From contig NZ_JAFNIH010000025.1 in the NCBI RefSeq assembly GCF_019160155.1, positions 124,001 to 188,000 of the forward strand: a DNA stretch of 64,000 nt. Direction: 5' to 3'. Shown here piece by piece: positions 24,817 to 34,274 of this stretch (positions are counted from its first letter, which is position 1; each line of letters begins with the position of its first letter). This stretch comes from Pinisolibacter aquiterrae (GTDB taxonomy: Bacteria > Pseudomonadota > Alphaproteobacteria > Rhizobiales > Ancalomicrobiaceae). A program made the translations under genes and the position numbers. The notes under the pieces are model-generated. The model had not been told where the DNA came from and did not search any database. It saw only the letters and a program-made list of their open reading frames with translations.

Positions 24817-25794
24817 ATGGACGCGGTGCGACTCGAGGAGAGGCCGGCCCCGGCGGCTCTACCGGGGGATTTCGGCGTGGCGCGGCGATTCGATCCGACC
24901 CGCTTCGACGACGACGTCGCGTGGCGGGCCTGGCGCGCCGCCAAACTGGCCGAGCACCCGCGCCGCGCCGACGAGCTGATCGTGCCGCTCGCCGATCCGG
25001 CGCGGCCGACGGCGCGTGAACTCGACGCCCTCGCCGAGGTGCTCGGACGGGCGAACATGGTGATCTATCGCGGGCCCGTGCTCGACGAGGCAGGGGCGCG
25101 GGCGGCGGTCTCGGGGCTCGCGCGGGCCTGCGGACTGCGCCGTTTCGAGCGCCATCGCTCCGCCGGCGACGACGGGCTGGTGGCGATCCGCATCACCGAC
25201 GCGCCGCGACAGGCGGGCTTCATCCCCTACAGCGACCGTCCGCTCGGCTGGCACACCGACGGCTATTACGCCTGGGGTGGGCCCGAGGCGGCGATCCAGG
25301 CGATGGTGCTCCATTGCGTGCGCCCGGCGCGCTCCGGCGGCCTCAACGCCCTGCTCGACCCCGAGATTGCCTATCTGCGCCTGCGCGACCGCGATCCCGC
25401 CCTCGTCGAAGCCTTGATGCGGCCCGGCGCCATGCTGATCCCCCCTTGCGAGGAGGAGGACGGCACGGTGCGCGGCGAGACGATCGGCCCGGTCTTCTTC
25501 CGCGACCCCGCGACCGGCCGCCTCGGCATGCGTTACACCGCCCGCAAGCGTCACATCGCCTGGGCCGAGGATGCCCTCACCCGGACGGCCGTGGCGGCGC
25601 TGGTGGAGATCATGACCGACGATCCCGTGATCTTCCGTCTGGCGCTCGAGCCCGGCATGGGCCTTCTCGCCGACAACGTCCTGCACGACCGCTCCGGCTT
25701 CGTCGACGCCGACGATCCCGCCGAGGGTCGCCTGCTCCTCCGCCTGCGGTCCTACGATCGCATCGCCCTTCCCCGACCGGAGTTCACCGCCTGA
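24817..25794 (+). CDS. TauD/TfdA-family Fe(II)/2-oxoglutarate dioxygenase
   Basis: 325 aa. The facial triad is visible: His146 and Asp148 in LGWHTDGYY and distal His290 in NVLHDRSGF. Arg309 or Arg311 (LLLRLRSYDR) would bind 2-oxoglutarate. Relatives hydroxylate sulfonates, carnitine precursors or other carboxylates. The substrate here is unknown; a sulfonate or a sulfur-linked small molecule is an inference from its place opposite dsrA. Its stop overlaps the next start (TGATG), so it is coupled to two small genes. Confidence 0.85.
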   Translation: MDAVRLEERPAPAALPGDFGVARRFDPTRFDDDVAWRAWRAAKLAEHPRRADELIVPLADPARPTARELDALAEVLGRANMVIYRGPVLDEAGARAAVSGLARACGLRRFERHRSAGDDGLVAIRITDAPRQAGFIPYSDRPLGWHTDGYYAWGGPEAAIQAMVLHCVRPARSGGLNALLDPEIAYLRLRDRDPALVEALMRPGAMLIPPCEEEDGTVRGETIGPVFFRDPATGRLGMRYTARKRHIAWAEDALTRTAVAALVEIMTDDPVIFRLALEPGMGLLADNVLHDRSGFVDADDPAEGRLLLRLRSYDRIALPRPEFTA

Positions 25795-26015
25795 TGGCCT
25801 CTCTGTCCGATCTCATCATCTCCCACCGCGAGATCACCTCCTACCGCGACCTCGAGAAGCTGGTGGAGGCCGCCGCCCACGACGGCATGATCGTGCTGCA
25901 CATGGATCTGAAGCCGGACTTTCCCGACACGCCTCGGGATTGGCAGAAGCGCCTCGAGCTGGTCTTCTACCGCGCCGGCGTTCCCGATTTCTCGTCCGAC
26001 GGATCCCCCACATGA
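25794..26015 (+). CDS. small conserved-looking protein of dioxygenase operon
   Basis: 73 aa, not recognised. No signal peptide or membrane segment. Charged and mixed alpha/beta in look (LIISHREITSYRDLEKLVEAAAHDGMIVLHMDLKP), with a DFPDTPRDW loop. The ATG at 25794 shares its A with the dioxygenase stop, and the end overlaps the next gene by 4 bases. Such tight coupling supports a real gene working with the dioxygenase. Confidence 0.65.
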   Translation: MASLSDLIISHREITSYRDLEKLVEAAAHDGMIVLHMDLKPDFPDTPRDWQKRLELVFYRAGVPDFSSDGSPT

Positions 26016-26227
26016 GCGACGTCGTCCGCAGACCCCTGACCACGCTCGAGGCCCCCTACCGCCGCGAGGTCCGCCTCGAGGAGGTGGAATTCGAGAGTGG
26101 CATGATCATGCTGCGCGTGATCGTGCGCGAGGGGCACCGCATCACCCAGCTCGACCTCGACGCGACCACGGCGCGGGACTGGGGCGCGGCCATGGTCGCC
26201 TGGGCCGATCGCCAGACCGACGGGTGA
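26012..26227 (+). CDS. small protein, third gene of dioxygenase operon
   Basis: 71 aa, not recognised. It looks like a compact beta-rich soluble domain (VRLEEVEFESGMIMLRVIVREGHRITQLDLDATTARDWGAAMVAWA). ATGA overlap with the preceding gene; no Cys. A role as a binding partner or small-ligand sensor is possible, but nothing in the sequence shows it. Confidence 0.65.
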   Translation: MSDVVRRPLTTLEAPYRREVRLEEVEFESGMIMLRVIVREGHRITQLDLDATTARDWGAAMVAWADRQTDG

Positions 26228-26302
26228 GGCCGAACGCGGCGTGTCCGGACAGATTCGATGTCGAGCGGAGGCGCTTCGTCCCGAGGTGCGAGCACGAGCG
26301 AG

Positions 26303-26357
26303 CCTCGAAGGGCGAAGGGCCGAGAGGCACCGCCCGTCGTGGCTTCGCCCTTCGAGG
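26303..26357. repeat. 15-bp perfect inverted repeat, REP-like
   Basis: CCTCGAAGGGCGAAG (26303-26317) pairs with CTTCGCCCTTCGAGG (26343-26357) across 25 bases. A second hairpin, CTTCACC-TCAG-GGTGAAG, follows at 26372-26389. They lie between convergent genes and resemble dispersed palindromic repeats common in Rhizobiales-like genomes. They may also stop transcription. Confidence 0.5.
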
Positions 26358-26399
26358 CACCGTCATCGACCCTTCACCTCAGGGTGAAGCCGAACCCTC

Positions 26400-26432
26400 G
26401 AGAAGGCCGCGAGCGAGCGTCGCGGCCTTCTC
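26400..26432 (-). terminator. hairpin at end of methyltransferase gene
   Basis: GAGAAGGCCGCGA and TCGCGGCCTTCTC form a 13-bp perfect stem with a 7-base loop, 10 bases after the methyltransferase stop. No long U run follows, but the stem is strong and lies between convergent transcripts. Confidence 0.6.
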
Positions 26433-26441
26433 CCCGCCGTG

Positions 26442-27062
26442 TCACACCGGCTTGCGGCCGTGGAGATCGATCAGGGCGGAGAGCCCCTTGTGGCCGTGGC
26501 CCTCGTCGACGACGGTGTCGTGTTCGGCGATCGAGAGATCGGTGAAGTCGCCGAAGGCATGTTCCAGCAGGGCGCGAGTATAGAGGTTTTCGAGCGCCCT
26601 GGGACCGCCGGTGCCATAGGCGAGCTGTTCCGGCCGATAGCCGGTGAGGATCAGCAGCCCGCCGGGCTTCAGCGCCTTGCGGATCCCCTCGAAGATCTTC
26701 GCCCGCTCCGCCGGGGTCGCGAACTGGAAGAAGATCGCGGCGACCACGTCGAATTCCGCCTCCGGCCAATCCCAATGGAGGATGTCGACCGTGCGCGTCT
26801 CCAGCGCCACCTCGCGCTCCGCCGCGAGCGCGCGCGCCTTCGCCTGGGCGGTCGGAGAGAAGTCGATCGACAGCACCTCGAGCCCGCACTCGGCCAGGAA
26901 CACCCCGTTGCGCCCCTCGCCGTCGGCGATCGCCAGCGCCTTGCCGCCGGTCTGCGGCAGAAGCCCCTCGCAGGAGGCGAGGAAGGCGTTGGGCTCGGTC
27001 CCGAAGACGTAGTCGGGATGGGCGAAGCGGGTCTCCCAATGGTGGAACTGATCGGTGCTCAT
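26442..27062 (-). CDS. class I SAM-dependent methyltransferase
   Basis: 206 aa single-domain methyltransferase of the TehB/UbiE-like group. SAM-binding motif I reads ALAIADGEGRNGVFLAE, with post-I LSIDFS and motif II FDVVAAIFF. It opens MSTDQFHHWETRFAHPDYVFGTEPNAFL, typical of short cytosolic enzymes annotated as small-molecule or thiol methyltransferases. The substrate is not evident. It stands alone between the dioxygenase operon (convergent) and the end of the hydrogenase operon. Confidence 0.85.
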   Translation of the reverse strand: MSTDQFHHWETRFAHPDYVFGTEPNAFLASCEGLLPQTGGKALAIADGEGRNGVFLAECGLEVLSIDFSPTAQAKARALAAEREVALETRTVDILHWDWPEAEFDVVAAIFFQFATPAERAKIFEGIRKALKPGGLLILTGYRPEQLAYGTGGPRALENLYTRALLEHAFGDFTDLSIAEHDTVVDEGHGHKGLSALIDLHGRKPV

Positions 27063-27106
27063 CGCGCTCCCTCTCCTCGGCTGTCACCCGATCCATAGAC
27101 GAAGAA

Positions 27107-27187
27107 ATCCCGGCCGCGAAGCCGGGATCTTCGAGGTCACACGCGAACGTGTGGATGTGGGACGACGGACCGCGGCGCGAGCCGCGG
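27107..27187 (-). terminator. three successive hairpins after isp2
   Basis: Three perfect short stems follow the isp2 stop: CCGCGGC/GCCGCGG (27170-27187, loop GCGA), CACACG/CGTGTG (27138-27153, loop CGAA) and ATCCCGGC/GCCGGGAT (27107-27128). This is probably the 3' end structure of the hydrogenase mRNA. Confidence 0.5.
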
Positions 27188-27192
27188 GGCGT

Positions 27193-28452
27193 TCAGTCGT
27201 CGTCCTTCGTGATGAGATGGCTCGCCAGGATCTCGACGATACTGTCGAGCCCGCCGGTCCATTTGGTCGCGGCCTTGGCCTCGTCCATGGTCAGGCGGCA
27301 GTTGGCGCAGGACGAGACCAGCGTCTCGACGCCCGCCTTGGCGACCTGATCGGTCTTGATCTTGAAGACCTGATAGCGGATCGGCGCGGACCGCGCGATC
27401 GCCTGCACGCCGCCGCCACCGCCGCAGCACCAGTTGGAATTCCCCGTCGGCGCCATCTCGTGGAAGTCGGTCATGAACCCTTCCATCAGGTAGCGCGCGT
27501 CCGCCGCCGCGCCGCCGCGCCGCGAGATCTGGCAGGGGTCGTGATAGGTGAAGGGCGTGGTGTAGGGCTTGAACTCGAACTTGCCCTCGCGCTTCAGCTT
27601 GGCGAGATATTCGGTGATGTGCCACACCTCGAAGGGCAGCGGCCGGCCGATGACGTTGGCCGCCTGCCAGCGCATCACGCCATAGGCATGGCCGCATTCG
27701 GGGATGATCACCGCCTTGACGCCCAATTCCTCCGCCGCCTCGACGATGCGCATGGTCATCATCTTGGCGATGTCGGACTTGCCGGAGAGATAGCCGAAGT
27801 TGGTCGCCTCGTAGCCCTTCTTGGAGAAGGTCCAGTTCACGCCCGCGTGGTTGAGCAGCTTCGCCATGGAGACGATGCTGTCCGGGTACTTCATCATCTC
27901 GATCGACGAGACGGTGAGCAGCACCTCGGCGCCCTTCTTGTCGAGCGGCAACTCGATCTCGTTGTCGTCGGCGAGCCACTCGAGACGATCCTCGAGCTTC
28001 TCCGGCGACAGGCCGAGCGGCGAGCCGCGATCGCGCGAATTCTCCGCCGCCGCGAAGAGATCGGCCGGGCCGATGCCGGCCGACGCCATGGCCGCGCGGG
28101 TGGCGCCGGTGATCGAGGCGATGTCGATCCCCATCGGACACACCAATGTGCAACGTCCACACATGTTGCAGGTGTCGAAGATCAGCTCCTCCCAGTCCTT
28201 CAGATCCTTCTCGGTGATCTTCGGCGCGAGGCCGAGCATCCCGAGGAAGCCGGTGCGGGCCTTGTGGGCCTTGGCGATCGGCAGAATCTTGTAGGCGGGC
28301 GTGTATTTCGGGTCCTTGGTCGCCTGATAGAAGTGGCAGGCCTCGGCGCACAGACCGCACTTGACGCAGGCCTCGGCCCAGGTCGCGAGCGGGCGTCCGA
28401 CGACGGAGAGGAACTTGTCCGCGGCCGCCTGGACGTTGATGGTGTCGGTCAT
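27193..28452 (-). CDS. isp2: Isp2-type HdrD/DsrK-like hydrogenase electron-transfer subunit
   Basis: 419 aa cytoplasmic iron-sulfur protein. Two ferredoxin motifs (CVKCGLCAEACHF; CNMCGRCTLVCPMG) precede two CCG-like domains (PECGHAYGV; CCGGGGG), the architecture of HdrD, GlpC and DsrK. In Thiocapsa-type HynSL hydrogenases the genes isp1 and isp2 encode such subunits and connect the periplasmic hydrogenase with the membrane and cytoplasm. Here it is the last gene, 20 bases after hynL. Because it resembles DsrK, hydrogen electrons might reach a thiol/disulfide carrier such as DsrC; that is speculative. Confidence 0.87.
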   Translation of the reverse strand: MTDTINVQAAADKFLSVVGRPLATWAEACVKCGLCAEACHFYQATKDPKYTPAYKILPIAKAHKARTGFLGMLGLAPKITEKDLKDWEELIFDTCNMCGRCTLVCPMGIDIASITGATRAAMASAGIGPADLFAAAENSRDRGSPLGLSPEKLEDRLEWLADDNEIELPLDKKGAEVLLTVSSIEMMKYPDSIVSMAKLLNHAGVNWTFSKKGYEATNFGYLSGKSDIAKMMTMRIVEAAEELGVKAVIIPECGHAYGVMRWQAANVIGRPLPFEVWHITEYLAKLKREGKFEFKPYTTPFTYHDPCQISRRGGAAADARYLMEGFMTDFHEMAPTGNSNWCCGGGGGVQAIARSAPIRYQVFKIKTDQVAKAGVETLVSSCANCRLTMDEAKAATKWTGGLDSIVEILASHLITKDDD

Positions 28453-28472
28453 GACGAACGTCTCCTCGTCGC

Positions 28473-30218
<1,746 letters not shown>

Positions 30219-30317
30219 GGGTCGTGCTCCGGTTCAAGGGTCCCCGGCGTCTCGTTCGACGGACGGCCATGGGGACGGAAGAAGGGTCGGGCGGGAAATC
30301 CCGCCCGAGACGGGAAC

Positions 30318-30971
30318 TCAGACGCCGCGCCGGGCCAGGAACGCGCCGGTCTGACCGCGCGACAGGAACACCAGGAAGGCGTGGAACAGCTTGCCGAAGG
30401 GCAGCCAGATCAGGAGCACGGCGATCGACAGGATGTGGATCGCCAGCAGCGTCTCGTAGCGGGCGCCGACATGGCCGACGGCGGCGAGGCCGGTCAGCAC
30501 GGGCGCGATGGTGACGACCCAGGTGAAGTAGTCGTCGAAGGTCGAGATGAAGCGTTGCACCGGGCTGGTGATGCGCTTCACCAGCGCCGCGATCAGCGAG
30601 AGCGCGGTGATCGCGCCGACGGCGTAGATCACGCCCGACGGCAGCGCCGGCCAGGAGAGCCCGGTCAGATTCTTGATGAAGAGGATGTGCGGCCGGAAGC
30701 CGAACACCACGATCGCCAGACCGACGTGGAACACCCAGCCGTTGAAGAAGGCGAAGCGCTCGGCGGTGGCGAAGGTCGGATGCGGCAGCATCCGCCGGCC
30801 GATCTCGCGCAGGCCCGCCCAGAACGGACCGGGCGTGCCGAGACGCGGGATGGTGCGATCCACCGGCTTGCCGAGGAACAGGAGGGCGAACAGGCGCCAC
30901 AGGACGCCGAACACCAGGACGGCCATCGCGACGTTGATCGCCGGGCCACGGGCGAAATCCAAGAGATCCAT
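30318..30971 (-). CDS. isp1: Isp1, cytochrome b-type hydrogenase membrane subunit
   Basis: 217 aa NarI/DsrM-like membrane protein with five helices and His residues for heme b (NGWVFHVGLAIVVFG; LLAIHILSIAVLL). It should take electrons from HynSL to quinone or to Isp2. It follows hynS by 5 bases and precedes hynL by 99 bases. The ATG at 30971 has GGGGTGAGG upstream. Together Isp1 and Isp2 mirror DsrM and DsrK. Confidence 0.88.
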   Translation of the reverse strand: MDLLDFARGPAINVAMAVLVFGVLWRLFALLFLGKPVDRTIPRLGTPGPFWAGLREIGRRMLPHPTFATAERFAFFNGWVFHVGLAIVVFGFRPHILFIKNLTGLSWPALPSGVIYAVGAITALSLIAALVKRITSPVQRFISTFDDYFTWVVTIAPVLTGLAAVGHVGARYETLLAIHILSIAVLLIWLPFGKLFHAFLVFLSRGQTGAFLARRGV

Positions 30972-30976
30972 GATCC

Positions 30977-32032
30977 TCACCCCTTGTTCAACGACGACTT
31001 GCGATGACGGGCGACGGCGGCGGCGGCGAGACCGGCGACCGCACCGGCGATCGCGGCGCCACCCACCAGTTTGGCGGTCGGGCCGACCGAGCCGGAGAGC
31101 GGCACGTAGAAGCCGCCCTTGTCCCAGAAATCGGGCTCCGAGCAGCCGAGACAGCCGTGACCGGACTGGATCGGGAAGGACACGCCGCCGTTCCACTTGG
31201 TCGTGGCGCAGGCGTTGTAGGTGACCGGGCCCTTGCAGCCGACTTCATAGAGACACCAGCCGGCGCGCGCTCCTTCGTCGTCGAAGGATTTGGCGAACTG
31301 ACCGCGCTCGTAGAACGGACGGCGATAGCAACGGTCGTGGATGTTGTCGCCGAAGAAGGCCTTGGGCCGGCCGAGGTGATCGAGCTCCGGCACTTTGCCG
31401 AAGGCGAGCAGATAGGCGATCGTGCCGGTCATCGCTTCCGGGATCGGCGGACAGCCGGGAATGTTGATGATCGGCTTGTCCTTGATGATGTCGGCCACCG
31501 AGACCGCGCCGGTCGGATTGGGCTTGGCCTTGGGGATACCGCCGAAGGCCGCGCAGGTGCCGATCGAGATCACCGCGAAGGCGTCCTTGCAGGTCTCTTC
31601 GAGGATGGCGAGGTTCGATTGACCGGCGCTCGTCGAATAGATGCCGCCGTCCTTCAGCGGGATCGAGCCGTCGACCGCGACGATGTACTTGCCCTTGTTG
31701 GCGGCCATCGCCTCCTTGCGGGCATGTTCGATCCCCTCGCCCGAGGCCGCCATCAGCGTCTCGTGGTAGTCGAGCGAGATGAAGTCGAAGATCAGGTCCT
31801 CGAGCGTCGGCGAATAGGAGCGCGTGATGCTCTCGGTGCAGCCGGTGCACTCCTGGAAGGAGAGCCAGATCACCGACTGACGCCGGGCCTTGGCGAGCTC
31901 CGCCGCCATCGACCGCGAGACCTCCGGCGCGAGCGCCATCAGCGATCCCAGATAGGAGGCGTATTTGACGAAGGCGCGGCGCGAGATGCCGTGTTCGGCC
32001 AGTCGTTCGCCGAGTGTCGCGAATTCAGCCAC
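30977..32032 (-). CDS. hynS: [NiFe] hydrogenase small subunit
   Basis: 351 aa. Tat signal ISRRAFVKYASYLGSL near the N-terminus, proximal cluster motif ECTGCTESITR, further Cys/His for medial and distal clusters (DRCYRR, GWCLYEVGCKGP, GCLGCSEPDFW) and a C-terminal membrane anchor helix (about residues 320-343). It starts with GTG at 32032, placed 8 bases after AGGAGGA; the start overlaps the HupH-like gene by 8 bases. It feeds H2-derived electrons to Isp1. Confidence 0.94.
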   Translation of the reverse strand: MAEFATLGERLAEHGISRRAFVKYASYLGSLMALAPEVSRSMAAELAKARRQSVIWLSFQECTGCTESITRSYSPTLEDLIFDFISLDYHETLMAASGEGIEHARKEAMAANKGKYIVAVDGSIPLKDGGIYSTSAGQSNLAILEETCKDAFAVISIGTCAAFGGIPKAKPNPTGAVSVADIIKDKPIINIPGCPPIPEAMTGTIAYLLAFGKVPELDHLGRPKAFFGDNIHDRCYRRPFYERGQFAKSFDDEGARAGWCLYEVGCKGPVTYNACATTKWNGGVSFPIQSGHGCLGCSEPDFWDKGGFYVPLSGSVGPTAKLVGGAAIAGAVAGLAAAAVARHRKSSLNKG

Positions 32033-32444
32033 GGGGTGTTTCCTCCTCGTCTGCGAGAGGGGCGGTGACGGCCTCGGCGAGGCGCCGGGCGGCGCGGGCG
32101 ACGTCGTCGGGATGGGCATGTAGAATTTCGGGAACGAAGGTGATCGCGATCTCCTCCAGCGCGACCTCGTCGCCGAGGCCGAGATGGCGGATCCACCAGA
32201 CGCCGGAGAAGCCGGTCTCGCGCACTTCGGAGCGGCCGGCGACCTCGAGATCGCAGCGCACCTCCCCCTCCCCCAACAACTCGCCGAGACGGGCGAGATC
32301 GTCGGGCGAAAGCGGCAGGCTCTTCAGGTCGATCGTCGTCTCCTCCCCCGTCTCGGCGAGACGGGCGAGCGCGGTGGCGATCTCCGAGAGAACGGCGAGG
32401 GCGAGCGGAGTCGCCTCCCCGGTCATGGGTGAAACGGAGTTCAT
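32025..32444 (-). CDS. HupH/HyaF C-terminal-domain hydrogenase formation protein
   Basis: 139 aa, matching only the C-terminal half of HupH/HyaF proteins (usually about 280 aa): DDLARLGELLGEGEVRCDLE, then SGVWWIRHLG and ILHAHPDDVARAARRLAEA. HupH-type proteins help small-subunit maturation in aerobic hydrogenases. It lies directly upstream of hynS and overlaps hyaD-like and hynS genes on both sides, so it is not a decayed fragment. The family call is good; the exact role of this short form is inferred. Confidence 0.82.
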   Translation of the reverse strand: MNSVSPMTGEATPLALAVLSEIATALARLAETGEETTIDLKSLPLSPDDLARLGELLGEGEVRCDLEVAGRSEVRETGFSGVWWIRHLGLGDEVALEEIAITFVPEILHAHPDDVARAARRLAEAVTAPLADEEETPRG

Positions 32445-32953
32445 GCGCGTCCTCCCCAGCGCTCGATCAGCGCCGTGACTTGGGCCCGGGCCTCGGGCAC
32501 GGCGGCGGCGACGGTCGGCTGGGGCTCGGCCCCGAGCGTCAGGTCGCCGGCTTGGATCGCGACGAGCGCGCGACGGCCGGGTTTGGCGCCGATCAGCTCG
32601 GCGGTGAGAATGAGGTCGGAGACGGCGATCTCGTGCGGCGTCGACCGCTTGACCCGCAGCAGCGCGTCCATCTCGTCGCCCTCGAACAGGCGCACCTCGC
32701 CGAGCGTGCCGCCGAAGTCGGCCGCGTCGACCAGGATCACCGACGGGGTGTTCTCGATCAGCGGCAGCAACGCGAGGCCGATCGTGCCGCCGTCGTGATA
32801 GGTGACGGATCCCTCCGCCCCGGCGGACGCGACCTCGCTCGTCGAGGCCTCCGCCAATTCGCGCACCACCAGCACGCCGACGCCGTCGTCGGTGAGCAGC
32901 GTGTTGCCGACACCGAGGACGACGATTTCGGAAGACGCGGATGTCGAGGTCAT
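32441..32953 (-). CDS. hydrogenase maturation endopeptidase (HyaD/HupD family)
   Basis: 170 aa. It shows the M52 fold: VLGVGNTLLTDDGVGVLVV, VDAADFGG and TPHEIAVSDL supply the three Ni-sensing residues (Asp at the usual Glu/Asp position, Asp and His). It cuts the C-terminal tail of hynL after nickel insertion. It is the first gene of the hydrogenase operon; FNR-like and SqrR-like sites lie just upstream. Confidence 0.9.
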   Translation of the reverse strand: MTSTSASSEIVVLGVGNTLLTDDGVGVLVVRELAEASTSEVASAGAEGSVTYHDGGTIGLALLPLIENTPSVILVDAADFGGTLGEVRLFEGDEMDALLRVKRSTPHEIAVSDLILTAELIGAKPGRRALVAIQAGDLTLGAEPQPTVAAAVPEARAQVTALIERWGGRA

Positions 32954-32996
32954 GGGATCACCGAGGGCTCGAAGCGACCGTCTGAGACATGCGTAC

Positions 32997-33012
32997 TTTA
33001 TGAAATTCTAAT
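32997..33012 (-). promoter_or_regulatory. SqrR/BigR-like operator over hydrogenase -10 box
   Basis: TTTATGAAATTCTAAT fits the 16-bp element shared with other promoters here (one core mismatch). On the minus strand it contains CATAAA (33002-32997), which sits at the right distance from the FNR-type box to be the -10 element. A protein bound here would block RNA polymerase. Confidence 0.5.
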
Positions 33013-33024
33013 TCGTCGCACGCT

Positions 33025-33038
33025 TTGATCCGGATCAA
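33025..33038 (-). promoter_or_regulatory. FNR/FnrL-type binding site
   Basis: TTGATCCGGATCAA is a perfect TTGAT-N4-ATCAA box. Its centre is 29 bases before the candidate -10 box CATAAA, equivalent to -41.5, the class II activation position. The hydrogenase operon is therefore probably induced at low oxygen. The stretch 33039-33169 holds no supported gene. Confidence 0.75.
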
Positions 33039-33169
33039 CACGATACCTGTCCGAGGACGATTTTCTCAAGTCCGATGACGAATTTCTCGAGGAATTTCAC
33101 GGACTTGGATCGTGCTGCGAGTGCGAGCGCATGCTGCACCGCGAAGGCGTCGAGACATACGCCTCCTCG

Positions 33170-33196
33170 CGCGGACCCGCGCCGTGCGGGTCCGCG
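33170..33196 (-). terminator. hairpin after lbpA
   Basis: CGCGGACCCGC and GCGGGTCCGCG form an 11-bp perfect stem with loop GCCGT, 30 bases after the lbpA stop. No marked U tract; a likely terminator or mRNA-stabilising element. Confidence 0.55.
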
Positions 33197-33226
33197 TTCA
33201 GCGAGCATGGATGCGTCGTCGAAGGT

Positions 33227-33670
33227 TCAGCCGGCGCAGCCGGCGAACCCGTCCGCGGCCATCTTGGCCTCGTATTTGTCGGAGACGGCCGCGCCCGGCG
33301 TCAGCGTCGGCTTGACCGCGTCCCAGCCTTCCGGCTCGAGCTCGATCATCCAGCCCTTCACATAAGGGTCTTCGTTGGCGAGCGTCGGGGTGGCGACGAG
33401 AGCGTCGTTGACCGCGAGCACGTTGCCGCCGACGGCGGACTTCGCCGGGCCGACCCACTTGCCGCTCTCCACCGTCGCGCAGGACTTGCCCGCCGCGATC
33501 GGCTTGCCGACCTTCTTCGGCGTGAAGGCGACGAGCTTGCCGGCCAGCGCCACGGCGACCTGGGTCATGCCGATCTGCACCTTGCCGCCGTCGAGTTCAC
33601 GGTACCAGGTGTGGCTTTCGACGTCGTAGAGGAGATCGTCGGGAAGGTTGCATCCACGCACCACGGGCAT
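33227..33670 (-). CDS. lbpA: LbpA, lipoate-binding protein of sulfur oxidation
   Basis: 147 aa GcvH-like protein. The lipoyl-lysine is Lys71 in TVESGKWVGPAKS. It differs from glycine cleavage GcvH: no gcv genes are near, and it begins MPVVRGCNLPDDLLYDVE, as in LbpA of sHdr systems. There LbpA carries sulfur on its lipoate during sulfur oxidation to sulfite. It lies after a DsrE-family gene on the same strand, with lipoate assembly genes upstream. No sHdr subunit genes are in the window, so its partner here is unknown. Confidence 0.88.
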   Translation of the reverse strand: MPVVRGCNLPDDLLYDVESHTWYRELDGGKVQIGMTQVAVALAGKLVAFTPKKVGKPIAAGKSCATVESGKWVGPAKSAVGGNVLAVNDALVATPTLANEDPYVKGWMIELEPEGWDAVKPTLTPGAAVSDKYEAKMAADGFAGCAG

Positions 33671-33739
33671 TTTTCGTTTCCTCTCAGAAGGATGACATCG
33701 GACGCGAGAGGCGCGGGGCCCTGCCCCACGCCCGTCTCG

Positions 33740-34120
33740 TCAGTAGGTGAGTACGCGAAGGTCGTCGTCTTCCATGATCTTCTCGAGCATGTAGGCGGCG
33801 CCGACCACGCCGGAGCACTCGGGAATGAGGTCGTCGGCGGTCATCTCGAAGAGATCGAGGTTCGGCGAGCACGACTTGAACACGACCCCGGCGCCGTGGG
33901 CGTCCTTGATGAAGTCGTAGACCGACTTCGGGCTGCCCGGCTTCACCACCAGCTTCTCGGCCTCGCCCTTCTTCAGGAGGATGCCGGAGGCGGCGGTCAT
34001 GATCACTTCGACCTCGTAGTCCATCGCCGCGGCGACCGTCGCCTGGAACAGCGGAGCACCCAGCTCCTGACCGTTGCGGGGATCGGTGTTCGACATGACG
34101 ATCAAGAGTTTGCTGGCCAC
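33740..34120 (-). CDS. DsrE-family sulfurtransferase next to lbpA
   Basis: 126 aa with a GTG start at 34120 (GGGAG 7 bases upstream). DsrE/DsrF-like fold: SKLLIVMSNTDPRNG opening, VVFKSCSPN with Cys84, and a further Cys at 102. In sHdr organisms such as Hyphomicrobium a DsrE3-type protein passes sulfur from TusA to LbpA; the position beside lbpA supports the same job, though this is inference. A shorter start (ATG at 34096) is possible. An operator-like site lies 61 bases upstream. Confidence 0.78.
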   Translation of the reverse strand: MASKLLIVMSNTDPRNGQELGAPLFQATVAAAMDYEVEVIMTAASGILLKKGEAEKLVVKPGSPKSVYDFIKDAHGAGVVFKSCSPNLDLFEMTADDLIPECSGVVGAAYMLEKIMEDDDLRVLTY

Positions 34121-34180
34121 GTGACGTCTCCCGTCGAGGTTCGCGCGGAGTGCCTCCCGGCCCCCGCGTCGGGGCTCTAC

Positions 34181-34196
34181 ATTATGATATTCTAAT
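34181..34196. promoter_or_regulatory. SqrR/BigR-like operator, dsrE-lbpA promoter
   Basis: ATTATGATATTCTAAT is the clearest copy of the shared element and lies in a longer palindrome, ACATTA-N8-TAATGT (34179-34198). On the minus strand it holds CATAAT, a good -10 box. It is 61 bases before the GTG of the dsrE-family gene, in an AT-rich patch between two GC-rich genes. Confidence 0.55.
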
Positions 34197-34274
34197 GTTA
34201 AGTCCGGATTCGCTGTTGGTCGTCCGTCTTTTTCCTCTGCGACAAAACAATCGGGTGGAAGGCTGCTTTCCACC

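Noticed and set aside
33227-33670. lbpA as glycine cleavage GcvH
   Set aside because: No gcvT or gcvP nearby; the neighbours are a DsrE-family gene and the sLpl-LipS-LipT set, which mark LbpA.
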